Shown: one piece after another, positions 9,851 through 20,718 of the stretch
Numbering within the stretch: the stretch's first letter is position 1
How the letters are laid out: the number at the start of each line of letters is the position of its first letter
DNA from: Chondrilla cf. caribensis
Taxonomy: Eukaryota > Porifera > Demospongiae > Chondrillida > Chondrillidae
Direction of reading: 5' to 3'
NCBI GenBank assembly: GCA_964020155.1
Contig: OZ026552.1
Location: forward strand, 1,241,001-1,305,000
DNA length: 64,000 nucleotides
The notes under the pieces: model-generated
The model's database searches: none
What the model was told of the DNA's origin: nothing
What the model saw: the letters and a program-made list of their open reading frames with translations, nothing else
Translations under genes and position numbers: made by a program

Positions 9851-11179
9851 AAAGTCAACTTTCCATTTTGTCATATAATATCCAATTTGACCTCTCTACT
9901 GTGTATACTCCCACCATGCTAATGAACCTGTGGCAGGAGTTTGGTGTAGATCAAGTGGTTATGGATGATAAGGAATGGTTTGAGTAACTGTACATACACA
10001 TTAAATATACATGCAGGGTGCTACAGTCTCTAATTGCTTTCTGGGTTGTAAAAGGGAATTTGTTCCTAACAGAAATTACACCTGTACAGTAAGCCCACAT
10101 GTGTACGAGGAGTTCAACAATTCAACACTGCTCACCTTCCACAATTCTTGTTGTCTGTTGGCATCAGGTAGCGAGAGTCCAGTAACCATGCTTAAACTTG
10201 TAAGTGACTAAGAATGAAATCGGTAGCTAAATAGGCTCGAGTATACTCGCGGATGTGAACCGTTGACACTTGTGCACCGTGTTCTGGAAAATTCCTACTA
10301 AACGCACACAGTCTACAACACATTTCTGCTAAATTCTTCTCTTCATGTCATTCTCTCCCTATACAGTGTCCCCTGTCCACGAAGGACGTCTCCCGTTTTC
10401 TGTTCTAGTCGTCGGTCATTTTGACCAAAATAGGAAACCCTTTAATTTGGGACAGGAGGCGTAACCAGTGAAAAGTATAGAGCTCATCGTTAGTGTTCGG
10501 GTTTTATGGACGAGTTGTTTGCAGCTTTCGATAAGTAAGTTTTAGAGCTTTGTTTGTATTGTAAAGATCCCCTCCAATCCTTGTAAACGCACATATCCAT
10601 GTACATGCATGCAGTGTGTATATGTTTATGTATATATACATGTCCTAGAAGCTGCTTATTCCATGTCTCTTTATTATGAGGTTTCTTTCCGGTCATCGTC
10701 AGATCAATACAGAAATCCAGAAATGCATATTAGTTGTCCATAATCTGATCTGTTATTCCCCCACCAATGTGTGCTGACATATTGAAGTTTTCGGCATGCA
10801 ACACACTGTAGCTATACTGTGTGAATTACTATAGTGTACATTGTACGTATGTGTGTGTACTGAGCAGTCCTGTAGGCAGGATTTAGAGAAGGTGGTTCAC
10901 ATTTGATGGGTTGCTGTTCACAGAGTGTTAAACCTTCATAAAACCCCACTTCCACCCCTCCATAAGGTCACAATGTGTGCTTTGAATTCCAGAACCTGAG
11001 AGTCTTTAGGGGGTTCCTATGAACACAGCACCCCCTACCTACAGGGCTGCAGTGTATGCACTGTAGTGTATGTACTGTAATGTATGGTATATATATACAT
11101 ATGTATCCTGGTTGAAGGTAACATCAAAGGAACCGACTTAAGTACATTCCCCATGTACTAGCTCAGAACGGATGAAGTT
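9851..11179. other. Spacer 1, middle: unit sequence without a supported gene
   Basis: Contains a short open stretch MLMNLWQEFGVDQVVMDD ending in TAA near 9985, repeated in degraded form in spacers 4, 5 and 7. Also contains the block at about 10690-11015 that is shared with 17460-17800 and 46300-46640 (AGGCAGGATTTAGAGAAGGT, GAGAGTCTTTAGG). No gene assigned. Confidence 0.5.
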
Positions 11180-11260
11180 GATACACTTTTCGACAAATCC
11201 TGATTAATTTGATACACTTTTCGACAAATCCTGATTAATTTGATACACTTTTTGACAAAA
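11180..11260. repeat. 31-bp tandem repeat, about 2.6 copies
   Basis: Unit begins GATACACTTTTCGACAAATC at 11180, 11211 and (diverged) 11242. It adjoins the fold-back element. Confidence 0.85.
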
Positions 11261-11285
11261 TGTAATTGGTTCTGAGTTGCCAGGA

Positions 11286-11438
11286 TACATAATAGATAAA
11301 TCCCTCCTTGGATAGGCACATGGGAAATTGTACTCATTGCAAAGACTAATTAACCTCGGGCTGCGCCCTCGGTCAATTGGTCTTTGCAATGAGTACATTT
11401 CCCATGTGCCTATCCAAGGAGGGATTTATCTACTACAT
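11286..11438. mobile_element. Fold-back (large inverted repeat) element
   Basis: Two ~65-bp arms (left from TAGATAAATCCCTCC, right ending GGAGGGATTTATCTA) are nearly perfect inverse complements around a GGGCTGCGCCC core. Translations of opposite strands even begin with the same MYSLQR residues. Its absence from other units marks it as an insertion; I cannot define its outer ends or a target duplication. Confidence 0.65.
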
Positions 11439-11588
11439 ATTGTATGTACATTGCATGTATGCATGTTGTGGTCTACTCTGTGTGCATACAGTATAGTACA
11501 TGTATGTATATGTGTCTGTACTGTGGTCAACTGTGTGTACACACTGTACAATGCTTGTATGTATCCCCAATGCCTATCTGTCCCTCAG

Positions 11589-11658
11589 AATGGACCTACC
11601 TCAGTCCACACTAGCTCCTCTAAGGGTGAGGAATCTCAACATCAACTCATTGTATAAG
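11589..11658 (+). pseudogene. Exon-like block (unit 1 copy of 2165-2232)
   Basis: The acceptor CCCTCAG is intact. Two extra bases before the donor change its phase relative to the other copies. Confidence 0.4.
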
Positions 11659-12238
11659 GTGATATAGGAGGGTCAGCCAGTGGCTGTAAGCAGTGTGCAT
11701 ACACAATGCAGGCATATGCACTATTGTCTCTCTTCTGGATGTGGAACTTTTGCTGTATAACGTACATCAGATATTTTGTACTTAAGTCGTATAATGAAGA
11801 CTGGGCTGCCCATGGTGACAAAATGTAATATAACCTTTCCAGTCACCAAAATGTCTATAGTACCTCCATATTGGAATGTACCTATAAAAGGATATGTATT
11901 AATGTAATATAATATGGATACTAGGTTTGTACTGCCTCCAGGACCCTGGAGGGTGAACATGCATCAGTATATGTGCTGTGATGCACCACATGGACACAAG
12001 ATTGGCTGTGATGACCAGCAATAATATTTGACATTTTTACTACTCACCCTGAGGTCTATAGCACACCCATGAGGGTGTCAATGGCGGATAAAGCGGTTTG
12101 GTGGGTTAAACCAGTGGCGGATTAACGAGAATTCACTGTATATGAAAATATTTATGTACCTAATATGTACAACCTATATATAACTTATTAATGTACAGTA
12201 CAATTACATATATTATTATCTACACACATCTGTTGCAG

Positions 12239-12328
12239 TTCTGTGGTGGTCCCAATGCATCTGGCAAGGCTAAACCTGGAGTGCACTATAGGCTGAATGC
12301 AAGGGACATCCCCTTCATCTTGGGAACT
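12239..12328 (+). pseudogene. CEP57-like exon (HYRLNARDIPF), unit 1
   Basis: Thirty codons in phase 0 between TTGCAG and GTGAGG, with KPGVHYRLNARDIPFILGT. It aligns with the conserved start of the CEP57 microtubule-binding region (HYRLCLGDMPFVAG in the human protein). The next CEP57 exon (SHSVVANMQ) is missing in this unit and the terminal exon is broken, so the copy is a pseudogene. Confidence 0.65.
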
Positions 12329-12552
12329 GTGAGGAAACTTTCTGCATTAAGAGCAAAATACATATGTACTTAAATTGTACATACATTGCATGTACAATAA
12401 TATTATAATTATTGTTACATAATATATTTACATGTGCACATATAGGTATACTGTGTACGTATGTGCATAATATGTGTATGTACGTACATATGTATGTATA
12501 CATATATGCAATTAAGTGTAACTGTATTATGTATAATGTTCTTATGTACATG

Positions 12553-12616
12553 TTCACCTGTGAATAATCCATGTTTGCACACACTTGAGTGAGAAACCTC
12601 AATGAACTCAACATGC
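12553..12616 (-). pseudogene. Antisense conserved exon (SSVCKHG), unit 1
   Basis: Minus-strand reading VEFIEVSHSSVCKHG, with a donor (ACAG|GTGAAC) at its left end. The acceptor is degraded to GCATG, unlike the unit-4 copy at 30908-30962. Confidence 0.4.
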
Positions 12617-12904
12617 AGTACACACATGCACATGCTCCTCTAAAATGTTCTAGTTAACGCGATTGACATTCGAACTAATGAGAGACTTTCCTATACTTGT
12701 GCATAGTGTTTGTCCAGGGACTACGAACTTATTCCATTTACAGCGATATGTTCAAGTTAAACCATGCATAGTCGAATTAGTACGATCCCACTGTATGTAC
12801 TTAGGTGTCATATTTCTGTGATAGTGTATACTGTTAGCTGGTGTATGTACTTGTGGTCTACATGTGACATTGTATACTCACTCGTGCACGTCCTTTTTGT
12901 GCAG

Positions 12905-13272
12905 TGAACATCAGAGAATAGTGAGTGAGTTGTACCGTCATCAGCAGTCACCGAGGACAGTGAACAGTGAGGAACTGGAGGCTGTAGCAGACAAGATGAG
13001 GGGCAAAGAGGACCACATAAGAATTGTGAAGAACCAGATGAACGCTTTGAAGAAGACATTTTGAAAGAAGAAAGCAGCAAAAGGAACAAGACCTGTGAAT
13101 CTAAGTACTTCAGTCAACAAGAAGGAGCTGTTGAAAAACATGGCTTATTATGAACATATCGATCTTCATTCCCTCGAGAAGACTCCTCCTCATAAGAGAA
13201 ACTTAAATTTATTAAGGAACGCTAAAGACCTCCAGTGTACCTTGCAAAAGGATGACTTAGTTGTGGGACTAA
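12905..13272 (+). pseudogene. CEP57-like terminal exon, broken, unit 1
   Basis: Starts after TTTTTGTGCAG and reads EHQRIVSELYRHQQSPRTVN, then MRGKEDHIRIVKNQMNALKK. A 6-bp net insertion creates a TGA after KKTF, and a later 1-bp insertion shifts the frame before the expected LWWD end. The intact relative is at 47714-48074. Confidence 0.75.
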
Positions 13273-13819
13273 CAGTAGGCATTGGACAGGAGTATTTTGT
13301 GGGACAAATTTGCATGACTGTTGATGTGTGTGTCCATACGTATTTGTGTACAGTATACATGTGTATATACTTTATAATGTACTTGTATATGTTCAGTATG
13401 TGTGTATACAAGATTTCTATATGTGGATGTATGGCATAGGGTGTATGTACTGCGTATGTTACTGTTGAAATATCTCAATCGTGTGTATACATATGTATGT
13501 ATTTGCATGTACAGTGTGTGTGTGTGTGTGCGTGTGTGATGTGTATGCGTATGTATGTATATATGTGTGCAATACATATGTACTTGTCATGGAATTGAAA
13601 TAAATTAAATATAAAGATACAATTATAATCATTTATTACACATGCAGGTATATATAGTGGTATATTATATTATAATCCTTATATTGTAATAATATGCATA
13701 TAATAATTATAATAGCACATTTGACTGCAATATAAAAATATAATATAATATATGAGATCAAATATGAAATGGATTAATTGTATTGCATAATTTTTTATAA
13801 TCAACAGAATACAAAACCC
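13273..13819. other. Spacer 1, right end
   Basis: TGTA-rich low-complexity DNA followed by the AT-rich 3' flank of TRIM-NHL copy 2. Unlike spacers 0, 2, 4, 5 and 7, there is no kinase exon here. Confidence 0.6.
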
Positions 13820-16153
13820 TCAAAATATAGCTACTTGTTGGTCATCATACTGTGTAACAATAAGATCTGCATTGTGGTCAATTGCTAGACCAAAAGGTTT
13901 ACAGCCAACTGGAAAACTGTGGATCAGCTGTCCTGTTGTATTGAAGATGACAACACGGTTGTTACCATGGTTAGCAACTAATACATGACCATCAGCAGTG
14001 AGGAGTATGTCAAGAGGATAGTTGAGTAGCCCTTTACCAAACTCTCTTTGGAATACACCATCTGGATTGAATACTTGGACACAATGGTTGTTGTAGTCTG
14101 TGACGTACATGTCCCCATCAGTTGAGATGGCTACTGCACTAGGGTGGTTGACCTGTCCAGGACCACTACCTCGTGATCCAATGGTACGTATGAGCTGACC
14201 CTCCAGGGTGAAGATGGATATCCTGTGGTTACCACTGTCTGCAACATGGACTTGCTTGTTGTTCACTGTCACTCCCCAGGGATGGGAAAGGTGACCAACA
14301 CCAAACTGTTTAACAAAGGTTCCATTTGTTCTGAACATTTCAATACGATGGTTGCCATAATTACAAACATATATCAGTCCATCGGCATCTACAGCTATAC
14401 CAATAGGAGAGTTCAGCTGTCCATTTCCACTTCCTTGTTGACCAAATGATCTGATGTGCTTCCTCTGTTCATCAAACACATGAATCTGATGGGTGGTGTG
14501 GTCAGCAATATATGTGTGACCATTTGGAGCTACTGCAATACCCCAAGGACCACCTGGCTGTTGAGGGAAGTTGAGATGCTCCTTGTTTACTCCGAGTTCT
14601 GCAACATTCTTATTGAGCTTTACTGGTTTTGGCTTTGGTAGGAAATTCACTCCAAACGGACTACCTCTAATATCACTCCCGTTCACTAGAATGGACAGAT
14701 CACACTCTCCTGGGTATGTGATGGGGAAAGACAAAGTGTACTGTCCGTTCTCATCATCCTCTACCCTCACTTTGATGGTCGGACCTAGGATGGGGGACTT
14801 GGGATGAAGGAATGCCTCGGCGTTATCACCTCCTCTTGTACATCGGATGTTCTTGCTGTCGAATGTGTTCAGCGTCAGTGTTATCAGGTCAGATCCATTT
14901 GATCGTACAGTCTCTGGTTTGGGCTCCACTGTACAGTTGACAGGACAGGCTCCGTCTTCTACAACACCGAATTCTCTGATTGACTTCAAAAGAACATCTT
15001 GGTTGGTGGGGTCAAAAGTCACCACCTGAGACACTGTGTGCTCAAACTCTTCCTGACACCATTTTGAGGTGAGAACAGATTGCTGTGTTTGGACCAGATC
15101 CTTACTAGCTATCACATCGTAACTGCTACCACTGGTGAGGAGAAACTGAAGGGAGGATTGAGTGCTTACTGACATCTTCTTTTCTCTCTTGGCAGCTGCG
15201 AGCTTTGAAGTGATGCTACGCTTCTTCTCTTCTGCCATAGCTATAACCTGTCTACAAAGTTCCTCCTTCCTCTCATCTACAACTTGATGGATATTCTGAA
15301 AGGCTGTGTTGATATCGTGGAGTGCGGCCTCTTTCATCTCGTCCACAGTTCTGATCTGAGTCTTGAACTCCTTCTCGATCTTCTGGTACTTCCTCTCATA
15401 GCAGACGGCAGTCTGGTGAGCAATTTTCACAGACTGAGTGTGACGATGGGACACACTAGCATCAAGAAACACTGGAATGTGTGAGGATTTGCGGTCTACG
15501 GCACATGCTTGACACATGAGTACATTACACTGTTCACAGCAATACTGGTGAGCTTCTCCATTGTGTTGGGGACAGGTAATGGGTGTGGTGGTCTTTGGAG
15601 AAAGAGTCTGGATATCCTGAGGGGTTAGGGAACGCATCTCATTCAAATTCTTCACATTGTGGTCTTCATAGGCTTCCGCAATTTCATGTACTCCATGACA
15701 TTGGTTGCACAAATATTTGGTACAGTCTGTACAGAACACAGTCGAAGGTGAGTCACCACTCTTACATCGCTTGTTGCCACAAGGAATGGGGACGTTCTTG
15801 GTCACTTTCTGCACAATCTTCATTCCCTCAATATACCGAGCTAGGGGACCGTTTGGTACAGGAACACAACGTAGGCTGCCCACTCTACACTCACTCTCCA
15901 ACATCTTTCTGTCGTTACAGTGAGTGGATGTGTCTCCACATTGGGTGCACTTCAGTCGGCCATCTTTCACTTCCAAATTAAGAAGACAATCCTTGCACAC
16001 TGAGTGTAGACAGCACAACAGATAAGGATTGTTCAGTTCTCTCTTGCAGTGACCACATGTCACATCAGGTTCAACGACAACTGGTTCTTGTTCTTTCTGA
16101 CGTGACGACTTGTCCTGTGAGGACTGATTAGCTGGAACTGGACCTTCAGCCAT
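13820..16153 (-). CDS. TRIM-NHL E3 ubiquitin ligase-like protein, copy 2 (B-box cassette B)
   Basis: A 777-residue relative of copy 1 with an intact C3HC4 RING, B-boxes, coiled coil, filamin domain and six NHL blades. Its B-box 1 belongs to cassette B (VTKNVPIPCGNKRCKSGDSP, then KYLCNQCHGVHEIAEAYED), roughly half identical to cassette A although flanking residues match almost exactly. Loop residues in the propeller differ from copy 1 in every blade (VCNYG, GQVNHPS, LLNYPLD, QYDDQQ). The ATG of MAEGP is used; the open frame extends 12 codons further only because the intron end happens to be open up to the acceptor ATATTTCAG. The leader intron is 16169-17256. Confidence 0.9.
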   Translation of the reverse strand: MAEGPVPANQSSQDKSSRQKEQEPVVVEPDVTCGHCKRELNNPYLLCCLHSVCKDCLLNLEVKDGRLKCTQCGDTSTHCNDRKMLESECRVGSLRCVPVPNGPLARYIEGMKIVQKVTKNVPIPCGNKRCKSGDSPSTVFCTDCTKYLCNQCHGVHEIAEAYEDHNVKNLNEMRSLTPQDIQTLSPKTTTPITCPQHNGEAHQYCCEQCNVLMCQACAVDRKSSHIPVFLDASVSHRHTQSVKIAHQTAVCYERKYQKIEKEFKTQIRTVDEMKEAALHDINTAFQNIHQVVDERKEELCRQVIAMAEEKKRSITSKLAAAKREKKMSVSTQSSLQFLLTSGSSYDVIASKDLVQTQQSVLTSKWCQEEFEHTVSQVVTFDPTNQDVLLKSIREFGVVEDGACPVNCTVEPKPETVRSNGSDLITLTLNTFDSKNIRCTRGGDNAEAFLHPKSPILGPTIKVRVEDDENGQYTLSFPITYPGECDLSILVNGSDIRGSPFGVNFLPKPKPVKLNKNVAELGVNKEHLNFPQQPGGPWGIAVAPNGHTYIADHTTHQIHVFDEQRKHIRSFGQQGSGNGQLNSPIGIAVDADGLIYVCNYGNHRIEMFRTNGTFVKQFGVGHLSHPWGVTVNNKQVHVADSGNHRISIFTLEGQLIRTIGSRGSGPGQVNHPSAVAISTDGDMYVTDYNNHCVQVFNPDGVFQREFGKGLLNYPLDILLTADGHVLVANHGNNRVVIFNTTGQLIHSFPVGCKPFGLAIDHNADLIVTQYDDQQVAIF

Positions 16154-16168
16154 TTTACTTTCTTTACT

Positions 16169-17256
16169 CTGAAATATAAAGGAAGACAAATTTTACATTG
16201 GATCTTTCAATCGAGAGCAATGATATCAACACATAATGTATGTAAGTGAAGGAGCCCGGGTCTGATTGTGCTTGGGAATACACATTGTCAAGGCAACTTT
16301 AACGGAAATACAACTTGTTATATATGACCTTCGGATTAAAGGTTCAGGCTTGTCATGTTGCAACAATACAAACTGCTTATGTGGCTGTAGGCTCCAAAGT
16401 GTCCGGTCAACCCCTCATTCATCATAAAATACCTTGTCTTGGTCTTCTTGGCGTGACGACCTTTCCTGTGAGGACTGATTAGCTGGAACTGGACTTTCAG
16501 CCATTTCAATCACTTTACTCTGAGGAATACAAGATGAAACGTTTCAATTGAGAGAGAACAGAATCAATATTAACTACAGAAATAGACACAAACTGCATAC
16601 AAATGTAGGAGAATGGGATGGTTGACCATAAGTAACCTGGGTACACTATGCAGCAACACAAACTACTTTTTCCATTATAAACACAAGTGGTTGTAGACCC
16701 CAAAGAGTCCAGTCAACCCCACATTCATCATAAAATACCTACTCTCGGTATTACATGTGTACAGCTATACAATCCTCACATTATCCATAGGAGTGACATT
16801 AACAGGATATTGTACCAAGTGTGCTGACAAGGATACTCATGAAGTAGACAAGTTGTACCACAGGTTATGTAGTACGTGTAGTCTATGGCTGTACTGGTCA
16901 GACTATACTAGGAAATAATCAGCTGGGTCATTCAATACTTGAATACTGATACTTGACCATAGCTCAATATAAACCTACAGATAAACCTACGGGAGCTCCC
17001 GTTGGGGTGGTCAGTTCCGATGATCGATCCTACAATTGTTACAGTTTTTATGAAGTACGAATTGTACGTAAATACACTATGACTGTTGTGTTTACCAAAA
17101 TATAACGTGTTCTAACAGGTAGGCGAATGGATACAGTGGATCAAAATAGCGATATTATACTAATCTCACTCAATTTTACCATCGATGCAAATACCATCGA
17201 TGTTGAGATCGACTGCATTTTTAAAACGCGAACAAACGCTCTAAGGATAAACGTAC
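16169..17256 (-). other. Leader intron of TRIM-NHL copy 2
   Basis: Longer than in copy 1. It contains a second, partial copy of the TRIM 5' end around 16435-16550 (rc of ...GTCCAGTTCCAGCTAATCAG and of MAES), followed by the usual intron block. So the leader region was locally duplicated. Confidence 0.55.
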
Positions 17257-17413
17257 CTTACTATTGAGTTCTTGCGAAATGTGATACAATTTAGAATGGA
17301 TTATTAGAAACTGTCTACGAAATAATGAAGGCCTATACGTACTGTATAGCGTTCTCCGAACAAACTCGTCTACACAAATATTCGACTAGGTGAATACGTC
17401 ACAAGTCATGTGA
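17257..17413 (-). promoter_or_regulatory. Promoter and leader-exon donor of TRIM-NHL copy 2, variant type
   Basis: Donor AAG|GTACGT at 17257. In place of TCACGTGA the region has TACGTCAC (CRE-like) at 17395-17402 and TCATGTGA at 17406-17413. The same variant is seen only upstream of copy 6. Confidence 0.45.
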
Positions 17414-18103
17414 CTAATGCTACATCTCCCACAATCTGCTTTTTCGATGTGTCAGTATTGCAAGCTCCTCTTCATTCTATTGTCAGATCAATACGGATAT
17501 CCGGATCATACCTATTATTATTGTCCCCAATCTGGTCTGTATATTTCCCCACCAATAATTGATCTTGCAGTTTCCAGCACACAACACACTGTACTGTGTG
17601 AATTACTATAGTGTACATCGTATGTGTGTGTACTGAGCAGTCCTGTAGGCAGGATTTAGAGAAGGTGGTCCACATTTGATGGGTTGCTGTTAACAGAGTG
17701 TTAAACCTTCATAAAACCCCAGCTCCACCCCTCCATAAGTTCAGGAGGTGTACTCAGTATCCTTTGGAAACCAGAACCTGAGAGTCTTTAGGAGTTCATG
17801 TATACTATACTGTATGTAGATGGAATTGATTACAATATGCAACTAAGTATTCATTACACCCTGCACCTCTGCTGTTTTATGAACATGATTTGGCATGCCA
17901 CACTGTGTAGGGTTCTACCACTGTGTACCAGTGTTATTGTTTCAACAATATAGTGGGATGAAATCATCCATGAAAAATGATGTAATCAACTCACATTCCT
18001 CAGTTGTTCTCTGATGACCAGAATACACCTGCATAACTATAACCACCATGTGCAAAGTAATGTACAAATAAGTATGTATGCATCCGCACATGTATACACA
18101 CAT
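17414..18103. other. Spacer 2, left part, no gene seen
   Basis: Shares the block at 17460-17800 with spacers 1 and 6. No coding region or RNA gene recognised. Confidence 0.55.
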
Positions 18104-18213
<110 letters not shown>

Positions 18214-18784
18214 ACACATATGGGAGGGGAAAAGGAGAGAGAGAGAAACACACATTCACTTTTCAGCATACAAGTGTGTGGAGGGAAGGGTGTACATTGA
18301 AAATATGTGCATGTAGCTAAATCTTTTCAGTACATATGAATCCAAATTCTCACTGTAATCTAATATGAATACATTGATATAATATATATATAATATTATA
18401 ATAGCTCCAACCCCATCATGTTATAATACAAAGTACAGTACTCTGTACATATGAACATGTGTACGTAATATGTAGTTATATGCATATTTATGTATGTATG
18501 TTATATATGTGCACATATAATATATACACTGTTAAAGATGTGGAATAACGTTCACTCCAAATGTATTTCACTCCAAACGTGTTCATTCCAAAGAAGGGGT
18601 GATATCATATGAAGGAGTAAAGCACACTCCATTTACAGGTTAAGCGCTAACGATTGCAAAATAGTAGGCCTGTATTGCATCATACAGATGGCTTCAAGAA
18701 ATAGTACGTAATCGTCTTCGAGTTTCCATTTGGATTCAGCCCTTTTGGTTCAGGTAAATTACTTGTTTGTGCACACAAAGTGCA

Positions 18785-19567
18785 TCAAAACACTTGTGCA
18801 TGTTGACTGGGTGTGGTGTGTACAAGTGTTGTGGTGTGGTTATGTATGTGTGTGAGGATGTGACTATGCTGTATGAGTGGTAGTGTCTGAAATTTCTGCA
18901 TGCATGAGGGTGATAGTAAAAAACATTTGTCTTCCCTAAAATAATAACATATGGTCCCAATTTGTCCAAAGATGGGAGTGTCATCCTCCTTGTCCATCAC
19001 AACAATGTCCCCCTCTCTGTATGTACACCCCTCAACCATGATCTGTTGAGCTCTGCATGCAAAAATATACGTATTGAAGGTCATGAAAGTCATGTACATT
19101 ATACTGTACTAGCTTACTTGGACAGCTTAGTCTTTGGTGTCAGTCCCCCAAGCAACCTCTCAAGCTCTCCTCTTAGGGGAACTTCTTCTATGTCAACCAA
19201 GGCGGCTGTATGTGGCGGTACAATAGTGTATAAATAACTTAATATGAACAGCACTACCAACATGTACGCACATGTACACTTGTTCATACCCTTTCCATGC
19301 TGCACTTCCAGCTTTAGAAAGGTGCAGGAGCTCAACATGTTGTCGATGGCAACCTTCAGGTACTCTGTAATACGTAGTGTAGTGCTTGAGAATGTACAGT
19401 AGTTGTATATATGTTATTATTGAGTTTATCTGTTCACCAACCCTCCTCTTCTACCCTGAATTCATTGCAGCCAAACGAACCAACTACCATACCTGGTGCG
19501 AAATTGTAATCTATGATGGTCAGCAGCTCCAGATAGTGCTCCCAGTTATTATCTGGCTCCACTGTGT
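18785..19567 (-). pseudogene. Four-exon remnant of a transposon-type protein gene
   Basis: Four minus-strand exons join in one frame with GT-AG borders: 19567-19493 (VEPDNNWEHYLELLTIIDY), 19364-19290 (EYLKVAIDNMLSSCTFLKLE), 19205-19118 (VDIEEVPLRGELERLLGG) and 19052 to about 18785 (VEGCTYREGDIVVMDKED, TPIFGQIGTICYYFREDKCF). Junction codons complete correctly at all three introns. The NNWxHYLxLL...FAP segment and the GxxYxxGDxVV...FGxI segment resemble the C-terminal part of large uncharacterised, probably DNA-transposon-derived (CACTA-like) animal proteins; that is from memory. No upstream exons are visible and the last exon runs into low-complexity sequence without a clear end, so I treat it as a remnant. 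Confidence 0.5.
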
Positions 19568-19648
19568 CTCAAAAAGGCCAAGGTAAGTACCCCCCAAGGC
19601 ACCACATTTCGTCGCTATGAAACAATAGAGTATGTAGCCTTATTGTGT

Positions 19649-19704
<56 letters not shown>
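19649..19704. repeat. (GT)n microsatellite, unit 2
   Basis: About 27 GT dinucleotides. It lies at the position of the GT tracts at 41.43 and 55.89 kb, before the kinase APE exon. Confidence 0.95.
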
Positions 19705-19706
<2 letters not shown>

Positions 19707-19810
19707 TGTGGGTATGTTCTGTGTATTGCACACGTTATGGGTATCATTATCTTGACCTACTCCCTACATCCATGTATTCACCTACATATGTACATAGTTC
19801 TACCAGGTTT

Positions 19811-19868
19811 CAGAAGTACTGGATGACTCCTCTCATAATATAAAGCTTCTGATGTGTACTCTTTCAGT
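19811..19868 (+). pseudogene. Decayed kinase APE exon, unit 2
   Basis: Matches 41735-41792, but the Gly is changed to Asp and a 2-bp insertion after SSHN shifts the frame. Confidence 0.55.
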
Positions 19869-20201
19869 AGTGTCAATATCTAGTGCACTGCACCTTGTTC
19901 AGCTTGTATAAACTATCACATTACCTTGTACCCACCTGACAGATTACAATGTACTATTCGATTAGAGCTAAATAGTTGGGGACATTCTTGTCATGAATCA
20001 TCCATTATATAAATAAATTCCTTTGCATTTTCTAAATGAATTATAGTGTTATGCAGTAGTGGAATTTGCTTATCCTGCTACCACTTCCTCTCTGTCTTCA
20101 TGAATATCCTTTAGTAACCAATGATTATCAACTTAACTATAATAATTTGTCTACATGCATCATGCTGTGTTGAATTACCCTGTGAGATCCATCTGCATGT
20201 G

Positions 20202-20379
20202 CATAGGCGGAGGAATGGTTTGGCAAGTGGGGGGGCCTAAAGGCCATGGTGCTGAACTCATGATTAATATTGCACTTGCGTCCATGCATGTAATACTCTA
20301 CATAGACATTCTTGGCCCCACAATTGTGATGAGTGGGGGGGCCATGGCCCCCCTGGCCCCCCCTGTTCCGCCGCCTATG
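20202..20379. mobile_element. 178-bp MITE with 5-bp target duplication
   Basis: Ends CATAGGCGGAGGAA and TTCCGCCGCCTATG form a terminal inverted repeat (13 of 14 matching). It is flanked by ATGTG at 20197-20201 and 20380-20384. The uninserted site exists in other units (CTGCATGTGTGTGATATT), so the insertion is exact. The inside holds G-rich and C-rich runs around GGCCATGG. No coding capacity. A hAT-like family is possible but not shown. Confidence 0.85.
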
Positions 20380-20476
20380 ATGTGTGTGATATTTTGTTCA
20401 CCCTGTTGAATCTATCTGTAATACTGTGTTCAATTTGTTGTATCTACACAATATTATGTATGTACCCTTCCCACAG

Positions 20477-20718
20477 GTGTCATAATGTATGAGATAGCTT
20501 GTCGCCAGTTTGTATGCATCAACGAGGACGGAAGTGAACAAGACGCATTCAAGTTCACCTTCAAGACAATAATGGGTAGCTGACCTGCCTTCCCAGGATA
20601 CATTCCTTCGGACTACATTGACATTGCAACCAAAGGGTGGCAGAGGGAGCTCGTACAGTGGCCATCTTTATCGTGTACTGTCCAAGAACTGAAAAAAATG
20701 TATATCAACCAGCTCTAC
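20477..20718 (+). pseudogene. Kinase C-lobe terminal exon, nonsense mutated, unit 2
   Basis: Reads VIMYEIACRQFVCINEDGSE after CCACAG. It carries the same AGC TGA change as 3006-3247, and loses the usual stop region by a 9-bp deletion near the end. Confidence 0.65.

Noticed and set aside
16154..16189. Twelve extra N-terminal residues for copy 2
   Set aside because: They come from the exon edge and the intron end read through (ATATTTCAG acceptor). No other copy has them.
20155..20409. 84-aa plus-strand frame
   Set aside because: It runs through the MITE at 20202-20379 and has no coding signature.
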